Of a stretch of DNA of 64,000 nucleotides, positions 18,885 through 28,344 are shown one piece after another. Location: NCBI RefSeq assembly GCF_008801835.1, contig NZ_VZOW01000001.1:124001-188000 (forward strand). The letters run 5' to 3'. Position 1 is the first letter of the stretch. Each line of letters opens with the position of its first letter. The notes below the pieces were generated by a model. That model searched no databases, was not told the origin of the DNA, and saw nothing but the letters and a program-made list of their open reading frames with translations. Source of the DNA: Cupriavidus pauculus (lineage in GTDB: Bacteria > Pseudomonadota > Gammaproteobacteria > Burkholderiales > Burkholderiaceae). The position numbers were made by a program, and so were the translations under genes.

Positions 18885-20369
18885 TCAGTCCCTTTTCACG
18901 AGATCGAACGGCATGTCCTCGTAATCGATCAGTCGCGTGCCCTTCGCCAGTCGATAACCGAGCCACAACGCCAGGAACACCGGTACGCCGATATAGGTGG
19001 CCAGGATTTCCTGCCAGCGGCCCGGTATATCGCTGAAGGCCTGATAGTTCTGTCCGGCCACGATCACCAGGCAAAGCACGCCCGCAAAGATCGGGCCGAA
19101 AGGATACAGCGGCGACCGATAAGGCAGGTCGGTGACCTTGTAGCCTTGCGCGATCAGTCCCTTGCGGAACCGATAGTGACTGATGGCGATGCCGAACCAC
19201 GCGAAGAATCCCGTCATCGCCGAGGTGTTGAGCAGCCACAGATACACCGCCTTGTCGCCGAACAGCGAACTGAAAAAGCACAAGGCGCCGATGGCTGTGG
19301 TGAGCAGCAGCGCGTTGAACGGTACGCCGCTGCGCGTGAGCTTGCCGAATGCGCGTGGCGCGCGACCGCTGACGGCCAGGCCGTACAGGATGCGCGTGGA
19401 CACATACATGCTCGATGTGCCGGCCGACAACAACGCGGTCAACACCACGGCATTCATCAGGCCCGCCGCGAAAGCAAGGCCGGCGTGCCGGAACACCAGC
19501 GCGAACGGGCTGACGCCGACATCGGTTACGTCGTTGCGCAGCAGGCTGGGGTCGGTGTAGGGAATCAGCACACCGATGATCAGAATCGCCACCACGTAGA
19601 ACATCAGAATGCGCCAGAACGTTTGCCGGATGGCGCGCGGAATCGTCCGGGACGGATCGTCGGCCTCGCCAGCGGCCACGCCAACGGTCTCGGTGCCCTG
19701 AAAGGAGAAGCCCGCGATCATCGCCACGGCGAACATCCCGGGAAGCCCGCCGACGAAGGGCGCCTCGCCGACGCTGAAGTTGTGCCAGCCCGATTGCGGG
19801 CCGCCCTTGAGCACGCCAAAGATCATCAGCGTGCCAACGCCGAGGAACACGATAACCGTAATCACCTTGATCAGCGCGAACCAGTACTCGGCTTCGCCAA
19901 AGCCACGCACCGAAAATGCGTTGAGCACGAACATCAGGAAGAGGAACGCTGCGCTCCAGTACACGCCCGCCACGTCGGGGAACCAGTACTGCATGACCAG
20001 TTGCGCGGCGGTCAGCTCCACCGCGATCGTCACGGCAAGGCTGAACCAGTAGTTCCAGCCCAAGGCAAAGCCGAAACCTTCATCGACATACAGCGCGCTG
20101 TACGTCACGAACGAACCCGCCACGGGCATATGCACCGCCAGTTCTCCCAGACTGGTCATCAGGCAATACACCATCAGGCCGATCAGACAGTACGCCAACA
20201 ACGCGCCGCCGGGCCCCGACTGCGCGATCGACGCGCCGGACGCCACGAACAGGCCGGTGCCGATGGCGCCGCCCAGGGCAATCATCGTCAGGTGCCGGGC
20301 CTTGAGTTTTCGGTGCAGATCGTCGTGCTCGACGACGGGGTGCTGATGGGGATGTGGGTGGGATGGCAT
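18885..20369 (-). CDS. Amino acid permease, LysP/AAT (APC) family
   Basis: A 494-residue amino acid:proton symporter with about 12 transmembrane segments. The AAT-family first helix is clear: L-K-A-R-H-L-T-M-I-A-L-G-G-A-I-G-T-G-L-F. It also has the G-F-S-F-Q-G-T-E-T-V-G-V-A-A-G-E motif of helix 6 and Y-V-D-E-G-F-G-F-A-L-G-W-N-Y-W. The whole pattern is closest to the lysine-specific permease LysP. A His-rich N-terminus (P-H-P-H-P-H-Q-H-P) is unusual. It is a single gene, convergent with livF and divergent from fadB. Lysine specificity is a family guess. Confidence 0.9.
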   Translation of the reverse strand: MPSHPHPHQHPVVEHDDLHRKLKARHLTMIALGGAIGTGLFVASGASIAQSGPGGALLAYCLIGLMVYCLMTSLGELAVHMPVAGSFVTYSALYVDEGFGFALGWNYWFSLAVTIAVELTAAQLVMQYWFPDVAGVYWSAAFLFLMFVLNAFSVRGFGEAEYWFALIKVITVIVFLGVGTLMIFGVLKGGPQSGWHNFSVGEAPFVGGLPGMFAVAMIAGFSFQGTETVGVAAGEADDPSRTIPRAIRQTFWRILMFYVVAILIIGVLIPYTDPSLLRNDVTDVGVSPFALVFRHAGLAFAAGLMNAVVLTALLSAGTSSMYVSTRILYGLAVSGRAPRAFGKLTRSGVPFNALLLTTAIGALCFFSSLFGDKAVYLWLLNTSAMTGFFAWFGIAISHYRFRKGLIAQGYKVTDLPYRSPLYPFGPIFAGVLCLVIVAGQNYQAFSDIPGRWQEILATYIGVPVFLALWLGYRLAKGTRLIDYEDMPFDLVKRD

Positions 20370-20476
20370 CAGGGTCGCTGGATCGTCGGCGTGGTTGGCT
20401 CGCGCGAATGTGCCTTGTGGGCCGGAAGGGCGCGACGGCCTGCCGAAAAACGAAAAGGCGCGAGTCTACCGTGTCT

Positions 20477-20504
20477 TTTTTAGTGGATTGGAGGCCGGCG
20501 TCAA
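20477..20504 (-). promoter_or_regulatory. Candidate sigma-70 promoter for the lysP-like permease
   Basis: On the minus strand TTGACG (-35, five of six matches) is followed after 16 bases by TAAAAA (-10, four of six). This would give a leader of about 105 bases before the start at 20369. Confidence 0.4.
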
Positions 20505-20691
20505 AAAAAACGTTCTGGCGTCGCGATGGCCGGGCGAATGTGCGGCGTGCAGCATTCTGCAAGCGCACCAGCACCGCTGGTGTAGGGGTTCCCCCTTAGG
20601 GTTTCGCGGCGCGCGCGGGATCAACATGAACGCCGGAAAAGCCCGTCATGAAGAGCACGCATGACGCGATTTCCATGGCCGAAAAATGAAA

Positions 20692-20720
20692 TTGAACGAC
20701 CGTGCTATTTTGTGTATGCT
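20692..20720 (+). promoter_or_regulatory. Candidate sigma-70 promoter for the fadB-like gene
   Basis: TTGAAC and TATGCT, each four of six matches to consensus, are separated by 17 bases. The leader to the ATG at 20854 would be about 130 bases. Confidence 0.45.
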
Positions 20721-20853
20721 TGACCCGCTTTCAAGCCGGAGGGCTTGTGCGGCAAGGGATTGCGGGGCACAAACAGAACCCACCCGCATCCTGGCGGTAC
20801 CTACATTCGAGAATTCGAATCCCGAGACAAAAACTTCATCAAAGGAACGCGTT

Positions 20854-22935
20854 ATGACAGCGCAGTATCAGGTTCAGGACGGCGTAGCCGTTATCACGCT
20901 CGACAATCCCCCCGTCAACGGCCTCGGTCACAGTACCCGCCTGGGCATCGTCGAAGGCTTGACCCGTGCGCTGGATGATGCGGCCGTCAAGGCAGTGGTC
21001 ATCACCGGCGCCGGCAAGGCTTTTTCGGGCGGCGCCGACATCCGCGAATTCAACACGCCGAAGGCGACGCAGGAGCCGACGCTGCATTCGGTGATCCGCG
21101 CGCTGGAAGCCTCGACCAAGCCGGTCGTGGCGGCGATCCACTCGGTGGCCATGGGCGGCGGACTGGAACTGGCGCTGGGCTGCAACTATCGCGTGGCCGC
21201 CAAGGGCGCGCAGATCGCACTGCCCGAGGTCAAGCTCGGCCTGCTGCCGGGCGCCGGCGGCACGCAGCGCCTGCCGCGTCTGATCGGGCTGGAGCACGCG
21301 CTCAACATGATCGTGTCCGGCACCGCGATTCCGTCGGAAAAGTTTGCCGGCTCGAAGCTGTTCGACGAAGTAGTCGACGGCGACGTGCTGCCCGCCGCAG
21401 TCAAGTTTGCGCAGAGCGTGGCGGCTGCGCCCGGCCCGCACCCGAAGGTGCGCGACCTGAAGGTGCGCCACGAAAACCCGGAAGGCTTCCTGGCCTTTGC
21501 GCGCAATACCGTGGCCGCCGTGGCCAAGAATTTCCCGGCGCCGGCCAAGTGCGTGGACGCCGTGGCGGCCTCGCTCAAGCCGTTCGAGGCCGGCCTGAAG
21601 GAAGAACGCGAAGGCTTCATGTACCTGGTCGGCACGCCGGAATCGCGCGCGCTGCGCCATGCGTTCTTCGGTGAGCGCGCCGCCAGCAAAATTCCCGATG
21701 TGCCCGAAGGCACGCCGGTGCGCAAGATCGAGAAGGTGGCCGTGATCGGCGCCGGCACCATGGGCGGCGGCATCACCATGAACTTCCTGAACGCAGGCAT
21801 CCCGGTGACGATGCTGGAAACCAAGCAGGAAGCGCTCGACCGCGGCGTGGGCATCATCCGCAAGAACTACGAGAACAGCGCCAAGAAGGGCAAGCTGACG
21901 CAGGAAAAGGTCGAGCAGCGCATGGGCCTGCTGACCACCACGCTGTCCTATGACGATATCAAGGACGCCGACCTCGTCATCGAGGCCGTGTTCGAGGAAA
22001 TGGGCGTCAAGGAAACGGTGTTCAAGAAGCTGGACGAAGTGATGAAGGACGGTGCGATCCTGGCCTCCAACACGTCCACGCTGGACGTGAACAAGATTGC
22101 CTCGTTCACGCGCCGCCCGCAGGATGTGGTGGGCATGCACTTCTTCAGCCCTGCCAACGTGATGAAGCTGCTGGAAGTGGTGCGCGGCGAGAAGACCGCC
22201 AAGGACGTGCTGGCCACCGTCATGCAACTCGGCAAGAAGATCAAGAAGACGGCCGTGGTGTCGGGCGTCTGCGACGGCTTTATCGGCAACCGCATGATCG
22301 AGCAGTACAGCCGTCAGGCCGGGTATCTGCTGGACGAGGGCGCGCTGCCCGAACAGGTCGACAAGGCGATCGAGAAGTTCGGCTTTGCGATGGGCCCGTT
22401 CCGCATGGGCGATCTGGCCGGCAACGACATCGGCTGGGCCATCCGCAAGCGCCGCGCCGTGGACAAGCCGGACATCCAGTATTCGAAGACCGCCGACAAG
22501 CTTTGCGAACTCGGCCGCTTCGGCCAGAAGACCGGCGCCGGCTGGTACGACTACAAGGCGGGCGACCGCAAGCCGTACCCGAACCAGCAGGTCAACGACA
22601 TGATCGTCGAGCATTCCAAGGAACTCGGTATCACGCGCCGCAAGATTTCCGACGAGGAAATCGTCGAGCGCCTGGTGTTCGCGCTGGTCAATGAAGGCGC
22701 CAAGATTCTGGAAGAAGGCATCGCGTCGAAGGCTTCGGACATCGACATGGTTTACCTGACCGGCTACGGTTTCCCGCTGTTCCGCGGCGGCCCGATGCTT
22801 TACGCGGATCAGGTCGGCCTGTTCAACGTGGCCCAGTCGATGAAGCGCTACGCCAAGGGTTATCACGGCGAAGCCTGGCAGGTTGCCCCGCTGCTGCAAA
22901 AGCTGGCGGACGAAGGCAAAGGCTTCAACGGCTGA
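20854..22935 (+). CDS. Bifunctional enoyl-CoA hydratase / 3-hydroxyacyl-CoA dehydrogenase (FadB/FadJ-like)
   Basis: A 693-residue fusion that hydrates enoyl-CoA and oxidises 3-hydroxyacyl-CoA with NAD+. The crotonase domain (about 1-185) has F-S-G-G-A-D-I-R-E-F and M-G-G-G-L-E-L-A-L-G-C-N-Y-R, with the glutamate of L-P-E-V-K-L-G. The NAD-binding fold starts near residue 295 (V-I-G-A-G-T-M-G-G-G-I). The dehydrogenase has H-F-F-S-P-A-N-V-M-K-L-L-E-V. The start at 20854 follows AAAGGAACGCGTT; upstream in-frame sequence is not family-like. Thiolase and acyl-CoA dehydrogenase genes follow, giving a full beta-oxidation set. Confidence 0.96.
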   Translation: MTAQYQVQDGVAVITLDNPPVNGLGHSTRLGIVEGLTRALDDAAVKAVVITGAGKAFSGGADIREFNTPKATQEPTLHSVIRALEASTKPVVAAIHSVAMGGGLELALGCNYRVAAKGAQIALPEVKLGLLPGAGGTQRLPRLIGLEHALNMIVSGTAIPSEKFAGSKLFDEVVDGDVLPAAVKFAQSVAAAPGPHPKVRDLKVRHENPEGFLAFARNTVAAVAKNFPAPAKCVDAVAASLKPFEAGLKEEREGFMYLVGTPESRALRHAFFGERAASKIPDVPEGTPVRKIEKVAVIGAGTMGGGITMNFLNAGIPVTMLETKQEALDRGVGIIRKNYENSAKKGKLTQEKVEQRMGLLTTTLSYDDIKDADLVIEAVFEEMGVKETVFKKLDEVMKDGAILASNTSTLDVNKIASFTRRPQDVVGMHFFSPANVMKLLEVVRGEKTAKDVLATVMQLGKKIKKTAVVSGVCDGFIGNRMIEQYSRQAGYLLDEGALPEQVDKAIEKFGFAMGPFRMGDLAGNDIGWAIRKRRAVDKPDIQYSKTADKLCELGRFGQKTGAGWYDYKAGDRKPYPNQQVNDMIVEHSKELGITRRKISDEEIVERLVFALVNEGAKILEEGIASKASDIDMVYLTGYGFPLFRGGPMLYADQVGLFNVAQSMKRYAKGYHGEAWQVAPLLQKLADEGKGFNG

Positions 22936-22961
22936 TACCGACGACGTGAATCGGAAGGCAT

Positions 22962-22995
22962 AGGGAACAGGGAATAGGAAATAGGGATCAGGACC
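22962..22995 (+). repeat. Imperfect heptamer repeat (AGGGAAY-type) at the ribosome-binding site
   Basis: Five head-to-tail units of about seven bases: AGGGAAC, AGGGAAT, AGGAAAT, AGGGATC and AGGACC, ending directly at the ATG at 22996. The units themselves supply the Shine-Dalgarno sequence of the nicotinamidase-like gene. Copy-number change by slippage would shift this site's strength or spacing without altering the reading frame. Confidence 0.8.
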
Positions 22996-23664
22996 ATGGC
23001 CTACGGCGCGCAGGATTGCCTGCTGGTGATCGATGTTCAGAACGACTTCATGCCGGGCGGCGCGCTTGCCGTGCCGTGTGGCGATGAGGTGGTGAGCGTT
23101 GTGAACCGGCTGGCAAGCGCGTTCGAGCATGTGGTGCTGACGCAGGACTGGCATCCGGCGGGGCATGCGTCGTTTGCCGCCAGCCACGCCGGCGCAACGC
23201 CGTTCCAGACCATCATGCTGCCGTACGGCGAGCAGGTGCTGTGGCCCGAGCATTGCGTTCAGGACACGCACGGCGCGGCGTTGCATGCGGACCTGCATGT
23301 GCCGCATGCCCGGCTGTTGATCCGCAAGGGTCATCATGCCGGCGTCGACAGCTATAGCGCGTTCGTGGAAGCGGACAGGACCACCCGCACCGGATTGGCG
23401 GGATACCTGCGCGAACACGGCGTGCGCCGGGTGGTGTGCGTCGGACTGGCAACGGATTTCTGCGTGGCCTGGAGCGCGCTCGATGCGCGCGCCGCGGGCT
23501 TCGATGCGGTGGTGGTGGAGGACGCGTGCCGGGCGATCGATCTGGATGGATCGCTCGACCGGGCATGGCGAGCGCTCGCCGATGCCGGTGTCGAACGCAC
23601 GACATCTGAAGCGCTGCTGTCCGCTGCCGCCCGTCAGCACAATCCCTGGCTGCCCGAATCCTGA
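22996..23664 (+). CDS. Nicotinamidase-type cysteine hydrolase (isochorismatase fold, PncA-like)
   Basis: A 222-residue hydrolase, likely nicotinamide to nicotinate for NAD salvage. The catalytic triad is visible: Asp13 (I-D-V-Q-N-D-F), Lys111 (I-R-K-G-H) and Cys156 (T-D-F-C-V). The metal-binding pattern D-W-H-P-A-G-H (Asp51, His53, His57) and a W-P-E-H-C-V-Q segment are PncA hallmarks. It lies between fadB-like and thiolase genes, an odd partner for beta-oxidation except as an NAD supply gene. Translation starts from a heptamer-repeat region. Confidence 0.9.
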   Translation: MAYGAQDCLLVIDVQNDFMPGGALAVPCGDEVVSVVNRLASAFEHVVLTQDWHPAGHASFAASHAGATPFQTIMLPYGEQVLWPEHCVQDTHGAALHADLHVPHARLLIRKGHHAGVDSYSAFVEADRTTRTGLAGYLREHGVRRVVCVGLATDFCVAWSALDARAAGFDAVVVEDACRAIDLDGSLDRAWRALADAGVERTTSEALLSAAARQHNPWLPES

Positions 23665-23745
23665 AACCTTCACGCACGGCCGATACCGCATCCACCGAAT
23701 ATTTCTCGCAGTTAGCAGAGACACCAAGATACCGAGGAGCAACAC

Positions 23746-24924
23746 ATGAACGAAGCTGTCATCGTATCCACGGCCCGCACCGGGCTGGCCAAGAGCTGGA
23801 AGGGCGCCTTCAACATGACCCACGGCGCCACGCTGGGCGGCCATGCCGTGCAGCACGCGATTGCGCGCGCCAAGATCGAAGCGGGCGAAGTGGAAGACGT
23901 GCTGATGGGCTGTGCCAACCCTGAAGGCGCCACCGGCGCCAACATCGCGCGCCAGATCGCCCTGCGCGCCGGCTGCCCGGTGACCGTGCCCGGCGCCACC
24001 GTGAACCGCTTCTGCTCGTCCGGCCTGCAGACCATCGCCATGGCCGCGCAACGCGTGATCGCCGACGAAGGCGACATCTTCGTGGCCGGCGGCGTGGAAT
24101 CGATCTCGTGCGTGCAGCAGGAGATGAACCGCCACATGATCCAGGAAAGCTGGCTGAACAAGAACAAGCCGGAAATCTACTGGAGCATGCTGCAGACCGC
24201 CGAGAACGTCGCCAAGCGCTACAACATCCCGAAGGAGCGCCAGGACGAGTACGGCGTGCAGAGCCAGTTGCGCGCCGCAGCTGCCCAGGAAGCCGGCAAG
24301 TTCAAGGACGAGATCGTGCCGATCACGGTGCTGGCCGGCGTAGCCGACAAGGCAACCGGCCAACTGATGACGCGCGAAGTCACCATTGACGCCGACGAAG
24401 GCATCCGCGCCGACACCACGCTGGAAGGCGTCTCGAAGATCCGCACCGCAATGCCGGGCGGCGTGATCACGGCCGGGAACGCCTCGCAGTTCTCGGATGG
24501 CGCGTCGGCCGCCGTGGTGATGAACGCGCGCGTGGCGGCCGCCAAGGGCCTGCAGCCGCTGGGCGTGTTCCGCGGCTTTGCCGTGGCCGGTTGCGAGCCC
24601 GATGAAATGGGCATCGGCCCGGTGTTCGCGGTGCCCAAGCTGCTCAAGAAGACCGGCCTCAAGGTCGAGGACATCGGCCTGTGGGAACTGAACGAAGCGT
24701 TCGCCGTGCAGGTGCTGTACTGCGCCGACAAGCTGGGCATCCCGATGGATCGCCTGAACGTTAACGGCGGCGCGATCGCCGTGGGCCACCCGTATGGCGT
24801 GTCCGGCGCGCGTCTGGTCGGCCACGCGCTGATCGAAGGCAAGCGCCGCGGCGTCAAGTACGTCGTCGTGACGATGTGCATCGGCGGCGGCCAGGGTGCT
24901 GCCGGCCTGTTCGAAGTTCTGTAA
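23746..24924 (+). CDS. Acetyl-CoA acyltransferase / thiolase (FadA-like)
   Basis: A 392-residue thiolase that cleaves 3-ketoacyl-CoA to acetyl-CoA and a shortened acyl-CoA (or condenses two acetyl-CoA). The active residues are Cys90 (N-R-F-C-S-S-G), His348 (G-H-P-Y-G-V-S-G) and Cys378 (C-I-G-G-G-Q-G-A-A). It lies downstream of the fadB-like gene and probably works with it. A GAGGAGCAACAC site precedes the ATG. An intrinsic terminator follows 36 bases after the stop. Confidence 0.95.
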   Translation: MNEAVIVSTARTGLAKSWKGAFNMTHGATLGGHAVQHAIARAKIEAGEVEDVLMGCANPEGATGANIARQIALRAGCPVTVPGATVNRFCSSGLQTIAMAAQRVIADEGDIFVAGGVESISCVQQEMNRHMIQESWLNKNKPEIYWSMLQTAENVAKRYNIPKERQDEYGVQSQLRAAAAQEAGKFKDEIVPITVLAGVADKATGQLMTREVTIDADEGIRADTTLEGVSKIRTAMPGGVITAGNASQFSDGASAAVVMNARVAAAKGLQPLGVFRGFAVAGCEPDEMGIGPVFAVPKLLKKTGLKVEDIGLWELNEAFAVQVLYCADKLGIPMDRLNVNGGAIAVGHPYGVSGARLVGHALIEGKRRGVKYVVVTMCIGGGQGAAGLFEVL

Positions 24925-24960
24925 TGCCTGCCGGGCCTGCGCGGCCCGGTACACGCTTTT

Positions 24961-24996
24961 CACGCCTTTCCCGCACGCCGGGGAAGGCGTGATTTT
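24961..24996 (+). terminator. Intrinsic terminator after the thiolase gene
   Basis: A 13-bp stem (24961-24973 with 24979-24991, one G-U pair) closed by a five-base loop and followed by ATTTT. It separates the thiolase transcript from the acyl-CoA dehydrogenase gene, though read-through is possible because the T-run is short. Confidence 0.7.
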
Positions 24997-25052
24997 CCAT
25001 CCCTTGCGACGGCTGTCTGCCGCGCAGTTTTCAGCCCGGAGTCACTTCTCCC

Positions 25053-26912
25053 ATGTCGCTGATTCTCTCCCGCCGTGATCTCAATTTCGTCCTGTACGAA
25101 TGGCTGAAGGCCGAGTCACTGACGCAGATTCCCCGCTACGCAGATCATTCGCGCGAAACTTTCGACGCCGCGCTCGATACCTGCGAGAAAATCGCCACCG
25201 ATCTGTTCGCGCCACACAACAAGAAAAGCGACGCGCAGGAGCCGCATTTCGATGGCGAAACGGTCACCATCATTCCCGAAGTCAAGGTCGCGCTGAAGGC
25301 ATTCTGCGAGGCCGGCCTGATGGCGGCGGGGCAGGACTACGAGTACGGCGGCATGCAATTGCCGGTGACGCTGGAAAAAGCCGCATTCGCGTACTTCAAG
25401 GCCGCCAACGTCGGCACCAGCTCATATCCGTTTCTGACCATCGGCAATGCAAACCTGCTGCTGACCCACGGCACGCCGGCGCAGATCGATACCTTCGTGC
25501 GACCGGAACTGGAAGGGCGGTTCTTTGGCACGATGTGTCTCTCGGAGCCGCAGGCGGGTTCGTCGCTGTCCGACATCACCACGCGCGCCGATTACGAGGG
25601 CGAATCGCCGCTAGGCCAGCAATACCGGCTGCGTGGCAACAAGATGTGGATCTCGGCCGGCGAGCACGAATTGTCGGACAACATCGTGCATCTGGTGCTG
25701 GCCAAGATCCCCGGCCCGGATGGCAAGCTGATCCCTGGCGTGAAAGGCATCTCGCTGTTCATCGTGCCGAAATTCCTGGTCAACGAGGACGGGTCGCTCG
25801 GCGAGCATAACGATGTCGTATTGGCCGGCCTGAACCACAAGATGGGCTATCGCGGCACGACCAATTGCCTGCTGAACTTCGGCGAAGGCATGAAATACCG
25901 CCCGAACGGCAAGGCAGGCGCCATCGGTTATCTGGTGGGCGAGCCGCACAAGGGCCTGGCCTGCATGTTCCATATGATGAACGAGGCGCGCATCGGCGTC
26001 GGCCTGGGCGCCGTCGCGCTGGGCTATACCGGCTACCTGCATGCGCTCGATTACGCGCGCAATCGCCCGCAGGGCCGCCCGATGGGCCCGCAAGGCAAGG
26101 ATCCGGCGTCGCCGCAGGTCAAGCTGGTCGAACATGCCGATGTACGCCGCATGCTGCTGGCGCAAAAGAGCTATGTGGAAGGCGGACTGGCGCTGAATCT
26201 CTATTGCGCGCGGCTGGTGGACGACGAACACGCCGCCAAGGCGGCCGGGCAGGCCGATCGACAGCGCGAGCTTTCGCTGCTGCTCGATATCCTCACGCCG
26301 ATCGCCAAGAGCTGGCCGTCGCAGTGGTGCCTGGAAGCCAACAACCTGGCGATCCAGGTGCATGGCGGCTATGGCTACACACGCGAATATAACGTCGAGC
26401 AGTTCTATCGCGACAATCGCCTCAACCCGATCCATGAAGGCACGCATGGCATTCAGGGTCTGGACCTGCTGGGCCGCAAGGTCGTGATGCAGGATGGCGC
26501 CGCGTTCCAGCTGCTCGGCAAGCGGGTGCAGGCCACCTGCGAACAGGCGGCGAACAGCGGCGACGCCACGCTGGGCGAGCAGGCCCGCGCGCTCGGCGCG
26601 GCCACCGCGCGGCTGGCCGAAGTCACGCGCACCTTGTGGGCGGCCGGCGATCCGAACGTGACGCTGGCCAACGCATCGGTCTATCTCGAAGCGTTCGGCC
26701 ACGTCGTGGTGGCGTGGATCTGGCTCGAACAGGCGCTGGTGGCGCACGCCGCGATGGCGTCGGCCCAGGGCGACGAAGCCGACTTCTATCGCGGCAAGCT
26801 GGCGGCCACTGCGTATTTCTTCCGCTTCGAACTGCCCAGGATCTACCCGCAGCTCGATCTGCTGGCATCGCTCGATCGCACCACGCTCGACATGCAGGAC
26901 GCCTGGTTTTAA
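25053..26912 (+). CDS. Acyl-CoA dehydrogenase (large, DmdC/FadE5-like)
   Basis: A 619-residue FAD acyl-CoA dehydrogenase, larger than the usual ~380 because of N- and C-terminal extensions found in the DmdC (methylthiopropionyl-CoA dehydrogenase) and FadE5-like group. Visible: M-C-L-S-E-P-Q-A-G-S-S-L-S-D (FAD contact), W-I-S-A-G-E-H, Q-V-H-G-G-Y-G-Y-T-R-E-Y-N-V-E-Q-F-Y-R-D (C-terminal core). The N-terminus (M-S-L-I-L-S-R-R-D-L-N-F-V-L-Y-E-W-L) is typical. It introduces the alpha-beta double bond for the hydratase/dehydrogenase and thiolase upstream. Substrate length is not deducible. Confidence 0.94.
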   Translation: MSLILSRRDLNFVLYEWLKAESLTQIPRYADHSRETFDAALDTCEKIATDLFAPHNKKSDAQEPHFDGETVTIIPEVKVALKAFCEAGLMAAGQDYEYGGMQLPVTLEKAAFAYFKAANVGTSSYPFLTIGNANLLLTHGTPAQIDTFVRPELEGRFFGTMCLSEPQAGSSLSDITTRADYEGESPLGQQYRLRGNKMWISAGEHELSDNIVHLVLAKIPGPDGKLIPGVKGISLFIVPKFLVNEDGSLGEHNDVVLAGLNHKMGYRGTTNCLLNFGEGMKYRPNGKAGAIGYLVGEPHKGLACMFHMMNEARIGVGLGAVALGYTGYLHALDYARNRPQGRPMGPQGKDPASPQVKLVEHADVRRMLLAQKSYVEGGLALNLYCARLVDDEHAAKAAGQADRQRELSLLLDILTPIAKSWPSQWCLEANNLAIQVHGGYGYTREYNVEQFYRDNRLNPIHEGTHGIQGLDLLGRKVVMQDGAAFQLLGKRVQATCEQAANSGDATLGEQARALGAATARLAEVTRTLWAAGDPNVTLANASVYLEAFGHVVVAWIWLEQALVAHAAMASAQGDEADFYRGKLAATAYFFRFELPRIYPQLDLLASLDRTTLDMQDAWF

Positions 26913-26976
26913 CCGCTGAGCGCCAGCGCACTGCGCTGGGCGCTCCTGCGAGAACTATCAAGAAATGGGAGACAAC

Positions 26977-27759
26977 ATGCGAAGCATTCAACAACTGTTC
27001 GACCTCAAGGGCCGCACCGCGCTGATCACGGGCGGCTCGCGCGGCCTGGGCCTGCAGATTGCCGAGGCGCTGGGCGAGCAGGGCGCGCGTCTGGTGCTGT
27101 CGGCCCGCAAGGCTGACGAACTGCAATCGGCGCAGGCGCACCTGAAGGCGCGCGGCATCGAGGCCGAATGGATCGCCGCCGACGGCGCGCGCGACGAAGA
27201 CATCGCGCGGCTGGCCGACGAAACACTGGCCAAGCTCGGCCACGTCGACATCCTCGTCAACAACGCCGGCGCCACCTGGGGCGCGCCGGCCGAAGACCAT
27301 CCCATCGAAGCGTGGGACAAGGTGATGAACCTGAACATCCGCGGGCTGTTTCTGCTGTCGCAGAAGATCGGCAAGCTGTCGATGATCCCGCGCCGGCACG
27401 GCCGCATCATCAACGTGGCGTCGATTGCGGGCCTGTCGGGCAACCCGCCCGGATCGATGGACACCATTGCCTACAACACGTCCAAAGGCGCGGTGATCAA
27501 TTTCACGCGCACGCTGGCCGCGGAATGGGGCGAGCACAACATCACCGTGAACGCGCTGGCGCCGGGCTTTTTTCCGTCGAAGATGACCAAGGGATCGCTG
27601 GAGCGTCTTGGCGTGGAAAAGATGTGCGAAGGCGTGCCGCTGCGCCGGCTCGGCGACGACGAAGACCTGAAGGGCGCGGCGCTGCTGTTTGCCAGCGACG
27701 CCGGCAAGCACATCACCGGCCAGGTGCTGGCGGTGGATGGTGGCGTGAGCGCAGTCTGA
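26977..27759 (+). CDS. SDR family oxidoreductase (glucose/ribitol- or FabG-like)
   Basis: A 260-residue classical short-chain dehydrogenase. The coenzyme motif T-G-G-S-R-G-L-G lies near residue 20, N-N-A-G near 90, the catalytic Ser in V-A-S-I-A-G and Y-N-T-S-K. The C-terminal D-G-G-V-S-A-V is typical. Start: an ATG at 26965 is in frame, but its own bases supply GGGAG for the ATG at 26977, so 26977 is preferred. The Arg after G-G-S favours NADP(H). It sits 64 bp after the acyl-CoA dehydrogenase and may reduce or oxidise a 3-hydroxy/keto intermediate. Confidence 0.92.
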   Translation: MRSIQQLFDLKGRTALITGGSRGLGLQIAEALGEQGARLVLSARKADELQSAQAHLKARGIEAEWIAADGARDEDIARLADETLAKLGHVDILVNNAGATWGAPAEDHPIEAWDKVMNLNIRGLFLLSQKIGKLSMIPRRHGRIINVASIAGLSGNPPGSMDTIAYNTSKGAVINFTRTLAAEWGEHNITVNALAPGFFPSKMTKGSLERLGVEKMCEGVPLRRLGDDEDLKGAALLFASDAGKHITGQVLAVDGGVSAV

Positions 27760-27771
27760 CGATGCAGAGGC

Positions 27772-27803
27772 TTGCCGTGCGTCCATCGATGCGGACACGG
27801 CAA
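27772..27803. other. Bulged inverted repeat between SDR and thioesterase genes
   Basis: TTGCCGTG-CG-TCC pairs with GGACACGGCAA, leaving a two-base bulge and an eight-base loop. There is no T-tract. It may stabilise or process the polycistronic message. Confidence 0.5.
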
Positions 27804-27846
27804 CCGGGCGCATAATGCGGCCCACATATTTTCGTTGCCCCAGACC

Positions 27847-28278
27847 ATGACTCAACGCCAACTCAACATTCCCTTTCTTGCCGATCTCGGCGTGCTGTGC
27901 AACTACATGGAGGGCGGCCGCAGCGAGATCGAGCTCGACCTGCAGAAGCGTCACGAGAACAGCTGGGACATGGCGCACGGCGGCGTCCTCATGACGCTGC
28001 TCGATGTGGCCATGGCCATTGCCGGCCGTTCGACCGATGCCGAAGGCCGCGGCGTCGTGACGATCGAAATGAAGACCAGCTTCATGGCGCCCGGGCGCGG
28101 CAAGCTCAGGGCGCGCGGGGTTGCCGTGCACCGCACGTTGACGATGGTGTTCTGCGAAGGCGAGATCGTCGATGCCGACGACAAGATCGTGTCAAAGGCG
28201 TCGGGCACGTTCAAGTTCATCAACCGCAAGCCGCCCAAGCGCCAGATCGGTGCGGCCGATTCCGGCGCGGACGGCTGA
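27847..28278 (+). CDS. PaaI-type hotdog-fold thioesterase
   Basis: A 143-residue hotdog thioesterase. The core helix has H-E-N-S-W-D-M-A-H-G-G-V-L-M-T-L-L-D, the signature of PaaI/YdiI enzymes, where the Asn/Asp and the H-G-G turn form the active site. It likely hydrolyses an acyl-CoA formed by the neighbours. The start at 27847 (MTQRQ) follows a weak site; the frame is open 75 bases upstream into unrelated sequence. Confidence 0.9.
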   Translation: MTQRQLNIPFLADLGVLCNYMEGGRSEIELDLQKRHENSWDMAHGGVLMTLLDVAMAIAGRSTDAEGRGVVTIEMKTSFMAPGRGKLRARGVAVHRTLTMVFCEGEIVDADDKIVSKASGTFKFINRKPPKRQIGAADSGADG

Positions 28279-28344
28279 TCGACCGATCGCCGTCGCGCTG
28301 TTCCACTCCACACACGTACCTCCACAAGAGCGAAGGAAACGAAT

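Larger units (their letters stand above)
20370..20853. other. Divergent intergenic region, lysP-like permease and fadB-like gene
   Basis: A 484-bp gap with no supported gene. It contains one candidate promoter in each direction (20477-20504 minus and 20692-20720 plus). Frames that remain open upstream of the fadB ATG lack family similarity. No FadR- or PsrA-type operator is obvious to me. Confidence 0.5.

Noticed and set aside
20839-24963. A 1374-residue open frame on the minus strand
   Set aside because: It is antisense to the fadB-like, nicotinamidase and thiolase genes, all of which have intact catalytic motifs. No domain is visible in the shadow.
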